Assembly: GCF_002162355.1 (NCBI RefSeq)
Contig: NZ_CP021434.1
Location: 2,022,501-2,086,500 of the forward strand
Direction of reading: 5' to 3'
DNA: 64,000 nucleotides
From: Tumebacillus avium
GTDB lineage: Bacteria; Bacillota; Bacilli; Tumebacillales; Tumebacillaceae
In this document: positions 34,724-43,819 of the stretch, piece after piece
How positions within the stretch are numbered: the stretch's first letter is position 1
Layout of the letters: every line of letters begins with the position of its first letter
Made by a program: the position numbers and the translations under genes
The notes under the pieces: generated by a model
Database searches by the model: none
The model's input: only the letters and a program-made list of their open reading frames with translations
Told to the model about the DNA's origin: nothing

Positions 34724-35501
34724 GTATTGGCGGTTTATGCTCACCTGCTGGAAGCTGAACCTGGCGGGGGCGATGGAGTTTCGCACGTCCTTTCTGATGC
34801 AGGTCGGGATGATGCTGATCAACAACACGGTCTGGATTTTCTTCTGGGGTGTCTACTTTACGTCGTTCCCGATCATGAACGGCTGGAGCTTCCAGGACGT
34901 GATGATGATGTGGGCGGTCTCTGCCGCCGGGTACGGGCTGTCGGCGACGTTGTTTGGCAATGTGTACCGGCTGGCGAACATCATCGCCACAGGGCAGCTC
35001 GACACGTATCTGGCCCAGCCCAAGCCGGTTTTGCTGCACGTTTTGATCTCGCGGATGCAGATCGCGGCGATCGGCGATATTTTGTTCGGCGTGATTTTGT
35101 TTGGTTTGTTTGGGGATCTCAGTATCTTGGGCATCGTGAAATTTGCAGTGGCGCTGCTGGTCGCGATGCTGATCTTCACCTTTTTTATGGTCTTCGCGCA
35201 GTCGCTTGCCTTTTACATCGGCAATGCGGAGGGCTTAGCGAACCAGTTTTTCATCACCTTTATCACCTTTGCGACCTACCCGACCGATATTTTCCGGGGC
35301 ATTGGACGGATGGTCTTGTTCACGGTGATTCCAGCCGGATTCATCTCCTACTTGCCGGTCGGCTTCCTGCGTGATCTGGATTGGACGTTTACGCTGACTG
35401 CAATGGGTGTGGCGGTGCTGCTCACCGTCGGCGGCACATGGTTCTTCTACCGGGGGCTCAAACGGTACGGTTCCGGCAACATGATGAGCGTTCGGATGTA
35501 A
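34707..35501 (+). CDS. ABC-2 type permease (COG3694/DUF990-like)
   Basis: A 264-aa partner permease with six hydrophobic helices. The conserved loop PTDIFRG and the C-terminal FFYRGLKRYGSGN are typical of the DUF990 half. It overlaps the preceding permease by 17 bp. Terminator downstream. Together the operon is a heteromeric exporter under the ykkC-class leader. Confidence 0.8.
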   Translation: MSTAVKYWRFMLTCWKLNLAGAMEFRTSFLMQVGMMLINNTVWIFFWGVYFTSFPIMNGWSFQDVMMMWAVSAAGYGLSATLFGNVYRLANIIATGQLDTYLAQPKPVLLHVLISRMQIAAIGDILFGVILFGLFGDLSILGIVKFAVALLVAMLIFTFFMVFAQSLAFYIGNAEGLANQFFITFITFATYPTDIFRGIGRMVLFTVIPAGFISYLPVGFLRDLDWTFTLTAMGVAVLLTVGGTWFFYRGLKRYGSGNMMSVRM

Positions 35502-35540
35502 TTTGGAGGAAAATGTTCCCCAGAATGAAGTAATTTCCTA

Positions 35541-35580
35541 AAAAGACCCGTCTACTTGTATGGACGGGACTTTTTTTTGA
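35541..35580 (+). terminator. Terminator after first ABC operon
   Basis: Core stem CCCGTC / GACGGG (35548-35553 / 35563-35568) followed by a run of eight T. Confidence 0.75.
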
Positions 35581-35626
35581 CTAAAATAGGTAGCAAGATG
35601 CTAGTTTTAAGAATCGGGGGGCAGTT

Positions 35627-36553
35627 ATGTCACAGACACCTGTTGTGCAGATCCGCAACTTAACGAAAAAGGTCGGCAAGAAGACGCTTGTGCAGGGCTT
35701 GACGTTTGACATTCCGCAGGGTGAAGTCTTTGGGTTCCTCGGACCCAACGGCGCGGGCAAAACCACGACGATTCGCATGATCACCGGCCTGATGAAAATG
35801 ACTGAAGGCCAAGTGCTGATCAACGGCAAAGACGTGGAAAAAGAGTTCGAAGCGGCGATGACCCAAGTCGGCGCGATCGTCGAGAACCCGGAGATGTACA
35901 AGTTTCTCTCCGGCTATGACAACCTCGTGCATTTTGCGCGGATGAACAAAAATGTGGCGCCGGGGCGCATCGACGAAGTGATCAAGCTCGTCGGCATGGA
36001 GAACCGCATCAACGACAAAGTGAAAACCTACTCGCTGGGGATGCGCCAGCGCCTTGGGCTGGCCCAAGCGTTGCTGCACAAGCCGACCGTGCTGATCCTC
36101 GACGAGCCGACTAACGGGCTCGACCCGGCCGGCATCCGCGAGCTGCGCGACCACCTGCGCATGCTCGCCAAAGAGGAAGGGCTGTCGGTGATCGTCTCGT
36201 CGCACTTGCTGACCGAGATGGAGCTGATGTGCGACCGCATCGCCGTCATCCAAAACGGCAAGCTGATCGACGTCAAACCGGTGCGTGAAATGGTCGGCGA
36301 GGCGGAGCAGATGGTGGTTCGCTTTGAAATCGACCGTCCGGAAGAAGCGGCAAAAGTGCTGGAGCTGGTCGTCAGCGGCGCTGCGATCACCGTGCAGCCG
36401 GACGGGCTGGAACTGACTGTGACCCGCGAGCAGATCGCCGATGTCAACCGCCACCTCGTGCAGGCGGGCCTGAACGTATACGGCATCCGCACCCAGATCA
36501 AATCGCTGGAAGACCGATTCCTTGAAATGACAGGCGGTGGACAAATTGTTTAA
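35627..36553 (+). CDS. ABC transporter ATP-binding protein
   Basis: A 308-aa BcrA-type ABC ATPase: GPNGAGKTT Walker A, YSLGMRQRLGLAQA signature, LILDEPTNGLDPAG Walker B, SSHLLTEME switch. The C-terminal 90 residues form a small regulatory domain. It is followed by one ABC-2 permease with a 17-bp overlap, so this is a simple two-gene exporter such as bacitracin-type or lantibiotic-immunity ones. Substrate unknown. Confidence 0.85.
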   Translation: MSQTPVVQIRNLTKKVGKKTLVQGLTFDIPQGEVFGFLGPNGAGKTTTIRMITGLMKMTEGQVLINGKDVEKEFEAAMTQVGAIVENPEMYKFLSGYDNLVHFARMNKNVAPGRIDEVIKLVGMENRINDKVKTYSLGMRQRLGLAQALLHKPTVLILDEPTNGLDPAGIRELRDHLRMLAKEEGLSVIVSSHLLTEMELMCDRIAVIQNGKLIDVKPVREMVGEAEQMVVRFEIDRPEEAAKVLELVVSGAAITVQPDGLELTVTREQIADVNRHLVQAGLNVYGIRTQIKSLEDRFLEMTGGGQIV

Positions 36554-37493
36554 CCTGATCCGCAATGAAAATATGAAGATCTATGGCCGCCCGCGCACCT
36601 GGTTGATGTTCGCGGTGCTGATCCTCGTGATCGTCGTGCAGCTGGTGATCACCGACCGCTTCTTCTCCAAGCCGGAAGAAGGCGTTGACTGGAAGCAGGA
36701 AATGACGCAGCAGACGCAGAGTTTGCAACAGGCGCTGCACGAAAATCCGGAGATGGACGTCACTTCGCGCAGACAGATGGAAGCGCGGATTTTAATGAAC
36801 GATTATGCGATCGAACACAACATCGCACCTTACGAATATACCGCTTGGAAATTTGCAGAAGAAACTTCCGACATTATCTTCCTCGTCACCTTGTTTACCG
36901 TCATCGTCGCGGGTGATATCGTGGCGACCGAGTTTACCTGGGGCACGATCAAGCTGTTATTGATCCGCCCGGTGAACCGAACGAAGATCTTGTATTCCAA
37001 ATACGTTTCGACGTTGATGTTTGGGCTGCTGATGGCGGTGATCCTGCTCGTGACCTCATTCTTGCTCGGAGGTCTGGTCTTTGGCTTCGGCGGGGTGGAT
37101 CAGCCGTTCATGTATGTTGATCAGGACGGCACCTTGCAGCAGATGAACATGGCCGATCGCGTGCTGATGTCGTTTGGTCTGGAATCGGTGACCTTGCTGA
37201 TGATCGTGACGATCGCCTTTATGATCTCGGCGGCGTTCCGCTCTTCGTCGCTGGCGATCTCCCTGTCGATCTTCGTCATGTTTGCCGGCACGATTGTTGT
37301 GCAGGTTCTGGCGCGCTATGACTGGGTCAAATACATCCTGTTCGCCAACCTCGACCTCTCGATGTATTTCATGGGCATGCCGCTCGTCAAAGGCATGACC
37401 TTGGGCTTCTCGGTGCTGGTGCTGGCGATCTACTTTGTCATCTTGCATCTGCTGGCGTGGCTCCTGTTTACGAAGCGCGACGTCGCAGCATAA
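36537..37493 (+). CDS. ABC-2 type permease
   Basis: A 318-aa permease with an N-terminal helix, a long extracytoplasmic loop (about residues 45-110) and five further helices. The GTG start overlaps the ATPase gene's end. LIRPVNRTKILYSKY is the conserved coupling segment of BcrB/NatB-like permeases. Confidence 0.8.
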   Translation: MDKLFNLIRNENMKIYGRPRTWLMFAVLILVIVVQLVITDRFFSKPEEGVDWKQEMTQQTQSLQQALHENPEMDVTSRRQMEARILMNDYAIEHNIAPYEYTAWKFAEETSDIIFLVTLFTVIVAGDIVATEFTWGTIKLLLIRPVNRTKILYSKYVSTLMFGLLMAVILLVTSFLLGGLVFGFGGVDQPFMYVDQDGTLQQMNMADRVLMSFGLESVTLLMIVTIAFMISAAFRSSSLAISLSIFVMFAGTIVVQVLARYDWVKYILFANLDLSMYFMGMPLVKGMTLGFSVLVLAIYFVILHLLAWLLFTKRDVAA

Positions 37494-37531
37494 AAAAAGA
37501 CCGACGGACACTCTGTCCGTTGGTCTTTTTT
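37493..37531. terminator. Bidirectional terminator
   Basis: Stem 37493-37510 / 37514-37531 (GACCGACGGACA with TGTCCGTTGGTC), with A and T runs. The stop of the leftward NAT gene is at its edge. Confidence 0.85.
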
Positions 37532-38335
37532 ACGTTTTCTGGGGGGCGAAGATGTCGATGCCAAGCGACTCGAGGACTTCCGCCGCTTCCTCGACGGGGA
37601 GTCGGGGCAGGCGGAACTCTTCGGCGAGCGCCTGTTTGATCTCCGGCACCGAGGCCAATTTTTCCTGCTGTGAGGAGCCGTCTTCAAATCGCTGAGTCAA
37701 TGTGTTGTTGACGAGCGAGATCGAGCGGCCAAGATCAGGCTGCCAGAGCTGGAAGCGCAGGGTTTGCATGAAAAAGGTCTGGCCGGGCGTGTTTTGCTTC
37801 TTGATGATCTCGGTAAAATCGGCGAGGGTCAGCTTGCGGTCGGGATACATCTCCCACTCCAAGGTGACGCTGCCCTGCGCGAGGTGTTGAAACTTGCCGT
37901 CTTGGATGCGGATGCCGGTGCCGCAGTAAACCTGTTCGCCGCCTGCGGGGAGGGGGATCGGGGAGAAGACGGGTGCGCCGACGCCGACGTCCACGTAGTG
38001 CAAGCCTTCGGGCAGCTGGACGGCGATGCCCATGTGGTTCTCGCTGAAGCCGACGAGCCAGGCGTCATAGCCGAGGGCGGTCAGCAGCCGGTGGAAAGAG
38101 CTGTTGTGCGTGAAGCAGGTGCCGCCGGCGTCGAGTGTGTGCATATTTTCTACAAATACATCGATCGGGGGATGAACCAGCCCGTTTGTTCATATCGCTT
38201 AAAGTAATACAGTTTCGAGATGTTCTCAAATGCGTTGGTGGTCAGATGTGCGGTGCACAAGCGTTCCAGCGCCGCATAGCTTGGCGGTTCGGCGGGCAGG
38301 TTGAGGTGCTGCAGGTAGGATGTGACCCAGTTCAT
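37530..38335 (-). pseudogene. Arylamine N-acetyltransferase, frameshifted
   Basis: Two minus-strand frames together make one NAT. The N-terminal frame (38335 down to about 38171) encodes MNWVTSYLQHLNLP...FENISKLYYFK...GWFIP. The second frame continues PPIDVFVENMHTLDAGGTCFTHN to a normal C-terminus at 37530. The Cys of GGTCF, His of ENHMG and Asp of YVDVG are intact. The break falls at a run of five C (38167-38171, minus-strand sense); a sixth C would restore the frame. A sequencing slip, a decayed gene or phase variation are all possible. The start overlaps the upstream small gene at TGATG. Confidence 0.75.
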
Positions 38336-38550
38336 CAATCGCCGCCTCCACCGCCACCGCCGCCGTCTCCTCCGCCGGAGTCGCCGCCGCCAAAGTCAAA
38401 CCAGCCGCCGTTGTCGGTGTCGCTGCTGTCGCTGTCGGGGGTATGGAAATTATAACCGCTGCTCTTTTTATACGAACTTTTTCCGCCGCCTTTTAAGCCC
38501 GACAGCAAGACCGCAACGCCGATGATCACGATGAAGAAAATGATTTCCAT
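38335..38550 (-). CDS. Small single-span membrane protein with Gly/Asp-rich tail
   Basis: A 71-aa protein: one hydrophobic segment (about residues 2-18, IIFFIVIIGVAVLL), a Lys/Ser stretch, then a tail of Asp/Ser and finally glycine repeats ending GGGGGGGGD. The ATG at 38550 follows AAAGGAG. The stop codon overlaps the NAT start, so the two were co-translated. Function unknown; the low-complexity tail is like short surface- or membrane-associated Bacillales proteins. Confidence 0.6.
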   Translation of the reverse strand: MEIIFFIVIIGVAVLLSGLKGGGKSSYKKSSGYNFHTPDSDSSDTDNGGWFDFGGGDSGGGDGGGGGGGGD

Positions 38551-38669
38551 TTCGTTCACTCCTTTAGCAAGTGGTATTTGCAACCCTTGTCAGATCATCT
38601 TACAATGAATCATACGAACTCGCTAACAAATAGTTCCATCATTTCGTCTATCGTAAAGGGGGACCCCCT

Positions 38670-40469
38670 ATGAGTCAAGATGATAAACTCAAACAGCTCG
38701 AAGCGGCATTAGATCTGCAAAAACAGGAGATCAAATCTCTCCAATGGCAGGTCGATCTGTTGAATGAACGGATCGGGAAACTGCAGGGGACGGCCGGTCA
38801 GAACGGCATGCAGCCCTCTGCACAAGCGGCGCCTGGCCAACCAGGCATGTCGTTGACAGGCACGCAAGGAGCGGCAGGGGCACATGGCGTAAACTCTGCT
38901 GCCGGTCTGCCGGGGCAAGCGCCTGTTCCTCCTGGCGCCCAGCCGAAGCAGGCGGAGGAGCAACCGCCGGAGAAGACCGACTGGGAGCACCTGCTTGGAC
39001 GGGTCTGGCTGCCGCGCATTTTCGTTTTGGTGCTGCTGCTGGGCGTGGTCTGGGGCTTCCGCGCCGCTGTGGTGGCGGGGCTGCTCACGGAGCCGGTGCG
39101 GTGCATCCTCGGCGCGCTGGCCGGGGGCTTGTTCCTGTGGTTTGGCGACCGCCAAGTGCGGGCCAAACGCACGGCGCTTGGCAACGTCCTGCTCGGCGGG
39201 GCGCTGGCGATCTGGCTGCTTACCGTCTTTGCCGCTCATATGCTTTACGGCATGTTTGGTTCCGGCATCGCCTTCAGCCTGAACGTGCTGATCGTTTTGG
39301 CGGGCATCGGGCTCACCCAACTGCACCGCTCCCAGACCTTGGGCATCCTGACGGCGTTTGCAGGCATGCTTGTGCCGTTCCTGCTGAAAAGCGAAACGCC
39401 AAACGTCTTGCTGTTCGTCAGCTACGAAGTTTTTTCCTCGCTGATCTACCTGGCGCTTGCGCTGCGCCACAATTTTAAAGCCTTGTATGTGCTGAACTTC
39501 ATTTTCTTCCACGCCGCGCTGCTCTTTTTCAGCATCGCGACCGGCACCCGGGCCGAGCAAACGGTCGGCTATGGCGTCCTGATCCACCATCTCGCCTTGC
39601 TGGCCGCGATGATCGCGCTGAAAGCCCGGGAAAGCCGCTTCCTGACCCTGTTCACTTCGGCGGCGTTCACCATGGGCTGGTGGTATGCTCTGTTCGAACA
39701 CGACCCGGTCAGAGGAAACCTGTACACGTGGCTGCTGGTGCTCCTGACGGTGATCTACGCGGCGCTGACCTATTATTACCACAAACAAAAAGACACCAGC
39801 CGTTTTGCTGTGACGCTGACGATCTCGTCTTTTGCTCTGATGTTCTACTTGCTGCGCATGCTGGCCGGTCCCAACGAAGCGATTGCCTTGCTGCTGGAAG
39901 GAGCCTGCCTGTTCGCGCTTGCCCTCTTCCTGCGGGCGCGCGTGCAGGGGATCATGTCGATCGCCATCTTTACCATCGGGCTGGTCGAAACGATCTCCCA
40001 CGCCATCCCGCAGCTCATATCCGGCCGAACGTTAGCCTGGATCGTGATGACCGTGTCGCTCAGCGCAGTGCTTACCTTCACCGCCAAGATTTTGCGCGCT
40101 CGTGAAGCTGACGGAGAAGAGATCAAATTCGAGTGGGTCGTGCTCAAAGCAACGTGGGTCGCCAACGCGATTCTGCTCTTGGCTTTCCTCACGCAGCTCA
40201 CCGACTTGCTGACCGGCAACTTGTCCAACGATATCCAGCATTTTGCGATCTCCGCCGTCTGGGCGCTCTATGCTGTCGCGGCGATTCTGCTCGGCACCGT
40301 CCGCAATTCGCCGCTTGCCCGCATCGCCGGCATGGTCCTCTTGTTCGGCACGCTGCTCAAGCTGCTGTTCTTCGACCTGCCGACCGTCTCGATCCTCGTC
40401 CGGGCCCTGCTCTTCATCGGTCTCGGCCTGATCGGACTCGCCATCTCGCGCGTATTTTATAAAAAGTAG
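38670..40469 (+). CDS. DUF2339-family polytopic membrane protein
   Basis: A 599-aa protein. Residues 1-50 form a coiled coil (KLKQLEAALDLQKQEIK). A Gly/Pro/Gln-rich, collagen-like low-complexity stretch spans about 50-100. WEHLLGRVWLPRIFV introduces about 14 or more hydrophobic helices to the C-terminus. DUF2339 proteins are large membrane proteins of unknown role. ATG follows AAAGGGGG. A hotdog thioesterase gene follows after 11 bp. Confidence 0.75.
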   Translation: MSQDDKLKQLEAALDLQKQEIKSLQWQVDLLNERIGKLQGTAGQNGMQPSAQAAPGQPGMSLTGTQGAAGAHGVNSAAGLPGQAPVPPGAQPKQAEEQPPEKTDWEHLLGRVWLPRIFVLVLLLGVVWGFRAAVVAGLLTEPVRCILGALAGGLFLWFGDRQVRAKRTALGNVLLGGALAIWLLTVFAAHMLYGMFGSGIAFSLNVLIVLAGIGLTQLHRSQTLGILTAFAGMLVPFLLKSETPNVLLFVSYEVFSSLIYLALALRHNFKALYVLNFIFFHAALLFFSIATGTRAEQTVGYGVLIHHLALLAAMIALKARESRFLTLFTSAAFTMGWWYALFEHDPVRGNLYTWLLVLLTVIYAALTYYYHKQKDTSRFAVTLTISSFALMFYLLRMLAGPNEAIALLLEGACLFALALFLRARVQGIMSIAIFTIGLVETISHAIPQLISGRTLAWIVMTVSLSAVLTFTAKILRAREADGEEIKFEWVVLKATWVANAILLLAFLTQLTDLLTGNLSNDIQHFAISAVWALYAVAAILLGTVRNSPLARIAGMVLLFGTLLKLLFFDLPTVSILVRALLFIGLGLIGLAISRVFYKK

Positions 40470-40480
40470 GAGGCACACCC

Positions 40481-40885
40481 ATGACGATCAAAATCGCACC
40501 GAACCAAAACACGCTCGCCGAAGCGCTGGGCATCCAAATCACCGAACTCAGCTCTGACAAAGTCACCGCCACCATGCCGGTGCATCCTCCGACACATCAA
40601 CCGTTTGGCTATCTCCACGGGGGCGCATCGGTCGCCCTCGCCGAGACGGCCGCCAGCGTCGGCACCTGGAACCTGATCGACCAGCAGACCCAGGCTTGTT
40701 TTGGCCTGGAGATCAACGCCAACCACATTCGCTCCAAGCGCGACGGCATCGTCACCGCCACCGCAACGCCGCTGCACAAAGGCCGCACGACGATGGTCTG
40801 GGACATCAAAATCACCGACGAAGCGGGCAAACTGATCTGCGTTTCCCGCTGCACCGTCGCCGTCGTGCCGCAACAGCTCGCATGA
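40481..40885 (+). CDS. Hotdog-fold thioesterase (PaaI/YdiI-like)
   Basis: A 134-aa acyl-CoA thioesterase. The HPPTHQPFGYLHGGASVALAE segment is the helix/active-site region of PaaI/MenI-type hotdog proteins, and ANHIRSKRDGIVTATATP matches the second strand pair. Substrates could be aromatic CoA (1,4-dihydroxy-2-naphthoyl-CoA or hydroxyphenylacetyl-CoA) or general acyl-CoA. It overlaps acpS at ATGA. Confidence 0.8.
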   Translation: MTIKIAPNQNTLAEALGIQITELSSDKVTATMPVHPPTHQPFGYLHGGASVALAETAASVGTWNLIDQQTQACFGLEINANHIRSKRDGIVTATATPLHKGRTTMVWDIKITDEAGKLICVSRCTVAVVPQQLA

Positions 40886-41259
40886 TCATCGGCACCGGCC
40901 TCGACATCACCGAAATCGCCCGCATCGAGCGGCTCTGGCAGCGGCTCGGCGAGAAAGTCTGGGAACGCATCCTCGCGCCCGCCGAGCGCCGCGCCATCAC
41001 CAATGACAAGCGCCGCATCCAATACCTGGCCGGCCGTTTCGCTGCCAAAGAAGCGGCTGCCAAGGCGCTGGGCACCGGACTTGGCAAAGTGAGCCTGCAT
41101 GACCTGATCGTCACCAACAACGAGCTCGGCGCCCCGATCCTGACTTTGCATGGACATGCTGCCGAGCTGGCCGGGCAAAAAGGAGTTGGCGCGATCCACC
41201 TCACCATCTCGCACTCCGACCAGTACGCCGTCGCACAGGTGATCCTCGAAAAATTTTGA
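40882..41259 (+). CDS. acpS: Holo-[acyl-carrier-protein] synthase
   Basis: A 125-aa phosphopantetheinyl transferase of the AcpS type. IIGTGLDITEIARI binds Mg2+ with D8, and FAAKEAAAKALGTG is the second motif. It transfers 4'-phosphopantetheine from CoA to ACP. The start ATG at 40882 overlaps the thioesterase stop. In B. subtilis acpS also precedes ydcC-alr-ndoAI-ndoA, as here. Confidence 0.92.
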   Translation: MIIGTGLDITEIARIERLWQRLGEKVWERILAPAERRAITNDKRRIQYLAGRFAAKEAAAKALGTGLGKVSLHDLIVTNNELGAPILTLHGHAAELAGQKGVGAIHLTISHSDQYAVAQVILEKF

Positions 41260-41352
41260 TCCTAAAAACTTGTACATAATCGGCGTGGGACGAGAATAGA
41301 CATGTACCAGTGCAGGGACAACATCCCTTGCGTGATATTTCCCGGGTAATTG

Positions 41353-41377
41353 CGACAGGACCACACAAACCCTGTCG
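41353..41377 (+). promoter_or_regulatory. Hairpin upstream of ydcC-like gene
   Basis: CGACAGG (41353-41359) and CCTGTCG (41371-41377), 11-nt loop, 25 bp before the GTG. Role unknown. Confidence 0.35.
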
Positions 41378-41401
41378 AATAAGTTAAGGGGGAGAGAGAA
41401 C

Positions 41402-42409
41402 GTGCGCAACAAAAGATCGATTTACCTCGTTCTCATCACCGTACTGGTACTCAGTCTCGCGATGGTTGGCTGCGGGAGTAAGAATCAAGAGACGGTGATG
41501 AAAGACCTGACGAGCTTCAAGCAAGAACTGAAAAGCTATGAATCGAAAGCAACGATGACCGTCACGGCTCATAACAGCCAGCAAAAGTACTACATCGAAA
41601 CCTGGTACATGGCACCGAACTACTATCGCATCGCCCTTGGCAATGACGCCAAAGACATCACTCAGGTGATTGTCAAAAACGACGACGGCATTTTTGTCGT
41701 GTCGCCGCAACTGAAGAAATCGTTCCGCTTCAAAGGCGACTGGGCGGAAAACCAAGGCCACGTCTACCTGTACCACGCTGCGGTTGACCGCATTTTGAAA
41801 AGCAAAGACCTCAAGTACGACGCAGCGGAAGGCAAGCTCAACTTCACGATGAAGATGGAGCCGGAAAACCCGCTCGTGGCCCAGCAGCGCATCGTGCTGA
41901 ACGAAACCAACCTGCACCCGCTGCAAGTGGCTTTGCTCGACAAAGACGCCAAATCGGTCGTCTCCGTCGATTTCAACTCCTTTAAAACCGGCGTTGACTA
42001 CAAAAAAGACTCCTTCACTCCGGAAGCTGCGATGACGCTTGCGCCGACCGACGCCCAGCCGGTGATGGCCGGGGCGAAAGACTTTGGCATCATCGAACCG
42101 CGCTACCTTCCGGAAGGCGTGACCAAACTCGCGCCGCAGGAAACCCAGTCCAGCGTGCTGCTGCGCTTCTCCGGCAATGATCCGTTCACGATCATCGAAC
42201 AGCGTCCGGCGGCGGTCAGCTCCGCGCTGAAGAGCGGCGAGATCGTCGATCTCTGGGGCACCACCGCAGTGCTCGCCGAGGTCGAAGGCGGCGAGACCCG
42301 CTCGATGCATTGGTTCCACAACAACGTTGAATTCTCGCTGACCGGCAAACTTCCGGTCGATGAGATGATCAAAGTGGCCCAATCGATGATCGGGACGGTA
42401 GGAAAATAG
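41402..42409 (+). CDS. ydcC: YdcC-like lipoprotein (LolA-like fold)
   Basis: A 335-aa lipoprotein. The signal peptide ends in LAMVGC (lipobox Cys near residue 24). The body resembles the LolA/outer-membrane-lipoprotein-sorting fold of B. subtilis YdcC. YdcC is produced during sporulation in B. subtilis; its function is unclear. The GTG follows AAGGGGGAGAG. Its place between acpS and alr is as in B. subtilis. Terminator after the stop. Confidence 0.85.
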   Translation: MRNKRSIYLVLITVLVLSLAMVGCGSKNQETVMKDLTSFKQELKSYESKATMTVTAHNSQQKYYIETWYMAPNYYRIALGNDAKDITQVIVKNDDGIFVVSPQLKKSFRFKGDWAENQGHVYLYHAAVDRILKSKDLKYDAAEGKLNFTMKMEPENPLVAQQRIVLNETNLHPLQVALLDKDAKSVVSVDFNSFKTGVDYKKDSFTPEAAMTLAPTDAQPVMAGAKDFGIIEPRYLPEGVTKLAPQETQSSVLLRFSGNDPFTIIEQRPAAVSSALKSGEIVDLWGTTAVLAEVEGGETRSMHWFHNNVEFSLTGKLPVDEMIKVAQSMIGTVGK

Positions 42410-42427
42410 ACAACACGTACGAACAGG

Positions 42428-42462
42428 ATGGGAGTGCTGATTTTGCGGCACTCCCTTTTTGC
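42428..42462 (+). terminator. Terminator after ydcC-like gene
   Basis: GGGAGTGC (42430-42437) pairs with GCACTCCC (42448-42455), followed by five T. Confidence 0.8.
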
Positions 42463-42528
42463 AGCAGGACAATTCGGCCCCCTGTCGAATTCTTACAAAT
42501 CACAATCTGATCGGAAGGTGAAGGGAAA

Positions 42529-43689
42529 GTGGAAGGGAAGTTTGTGCGCCCGACGTGGGCAGAGATCGACCTCGACAGCATCGCGCACAACGTGCGTGAA
42601 GTCAGCAGCATCCTGCCGCCGGGCACCGGCCTGATGGCGGTGGTCAAAGCAAACGGCTACGGACATGGCGCGTTGCAAGTGGCGGAGACCGCGCTGCAAA
42701 ACGGCGCCAGCTTCCTCGGCGTCGCCGCAGCGGACGAAGGCATCGAACTGCGCGAGGCGGGCATCACCGCCCCGATCCTCATCCTCGGGTACACGCCGAC
42801 CGACTGCGCCGACCTGGTCGTCAGCCATGGCCTGGCCCAGACCGTCTACAGCCCGGAGCTGCTTCATGCTTTGCACGACGCGGCGATGCGTCAGAACCGC
42901 ACGGCAGCGATCCATATCAAAGTCGACACCGGCATGGGCCGCCTCGGCTTTATTGACATCGACGAAGCGGTCGAATTTGCGAAAGAAGCTTCCACGTTGC
43001 CTGCCCTGCATGTCGAAGGCATCTATACCCATTTTGCGACATCGGACGAGCTCCATTCGCCGTATGCGGAAGAACAGATGCGCCGCTGGGGAGCGTTGCG
43101 GGAGCGCTTACAAAATGCGGGTCTGAAAATCCCGTATCAGCATATATCCAATAGTGCGGGCATTCTCCAGTACACGGGATGCCCCGGCAACATGGTCCGG
43201 CTCGGCATCTCCATGTACGGCTATTACCCGTCAGACGAAGTTCCGCAAGACATCGAACTGCGGCCGGCGCTGCGGTTTGTTTCACACATCGTGCACTTGA
43301 AGTCAGTGCCTGCAGGCACCAAGATCTCCTACGGCGCGACTTATGAAACGACCGCGCCTGCGATGATTGCGACCATCCCGGTCGGCTACGCGGACGGCTA
43401 TTCGCGCCTCTTGTCCAGCAAAGGCGAAGCGCTGGTGCGCGGCGTGCGCGTTCCGGTGATCGGCCGCGTCTGCATGGATCAGCTGATGCTCGATGTGACC
43501 GCTGTGCCCGGCGTGGCAAACGGCGATGAAGTGGTGCTCTACGGCCAGCAGGGCGCAGACCGCATCGCGCTGGAAGAAGTGGCGGAAAAGATCGGCACGA
43601 TCACGTATGAAGTTTGCTGTATGCTGGGGCGCAGAGTCCCAAGGAAATACCAGCACCTGGGCAAGACAATACAGATTCAAACGATGTAA
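42529..43689 (+). CDS. alr: Alanine racemase
   Basis: A 386-aa PLP enzyme making D-Ala for peptidoglycan. The PLP lysine is K40 in VVKANGYGHG. The catalytic Tyr is in KISYGATYET and the fold-type III barrel motif VDTGMGRLG is present. The GTG start follows GGAAGGTGAAGGG. The downstream gene is the ndoAI antitoxin, as in B. subtilis. Confidence 0.92.
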   Translation: MEGKFVRPTWAEIDLDSIAHNVREVSSILPPGTGLMAVVKANGYGHGALQVAETALQNGASFLGVAAADEGIELREAGITAPILILGYTPTDCADLVVSHGLAQTVYSPELLHALHDAAMRQNRTAAIHIKVDTGMGRLGFIDIDEAVEFAKEASTLPALHVEGIYTHFATSDELHSPYAEEQMRRWGALRERLQNAGLKIPYQHISNSAGILQYTGCPGNMVRLGISMYGYYPSDEVPQDIELRPALRFVSHIVHLKSVPAGTKISYGATYETTAPAMIATIPVGYADGYSRLLSSKGEALVRGVRVPVIGRVCMDQLMLDVTAVPGVANGDEVVLYGQQGADRIALEEVAEKIGTITYEVCCMLGRRVPRKYQHLGKTIQIQTM

Positions 43690-43734
43690 ACAACCTGCGT
43701 TTCTGGTCGAAACTGGTATGAAAGGCGAGATGCT

Positions 43735-43764
43735 TTGACATACTTAGGCTATGATGGGTATAAT
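43735..43764 (+). promoter_or_regulatory. Consensus sigma-A promoter of ndoAI-ndoA
   Basis: TTGACA (43735-43740), 18-bp spacer, TATAAT (43759-43764). Transcript start expected near 43771, giving a leader of about 50 nt to the TTG start of the antitoxin. Confidence 0.85.
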
Positions 43765-43819
43765 ACTCGTTGGATGTCTAGTGAAAAGGGATTGTATTGT
43801 TGCTTGGAGGTGCCGCGTT

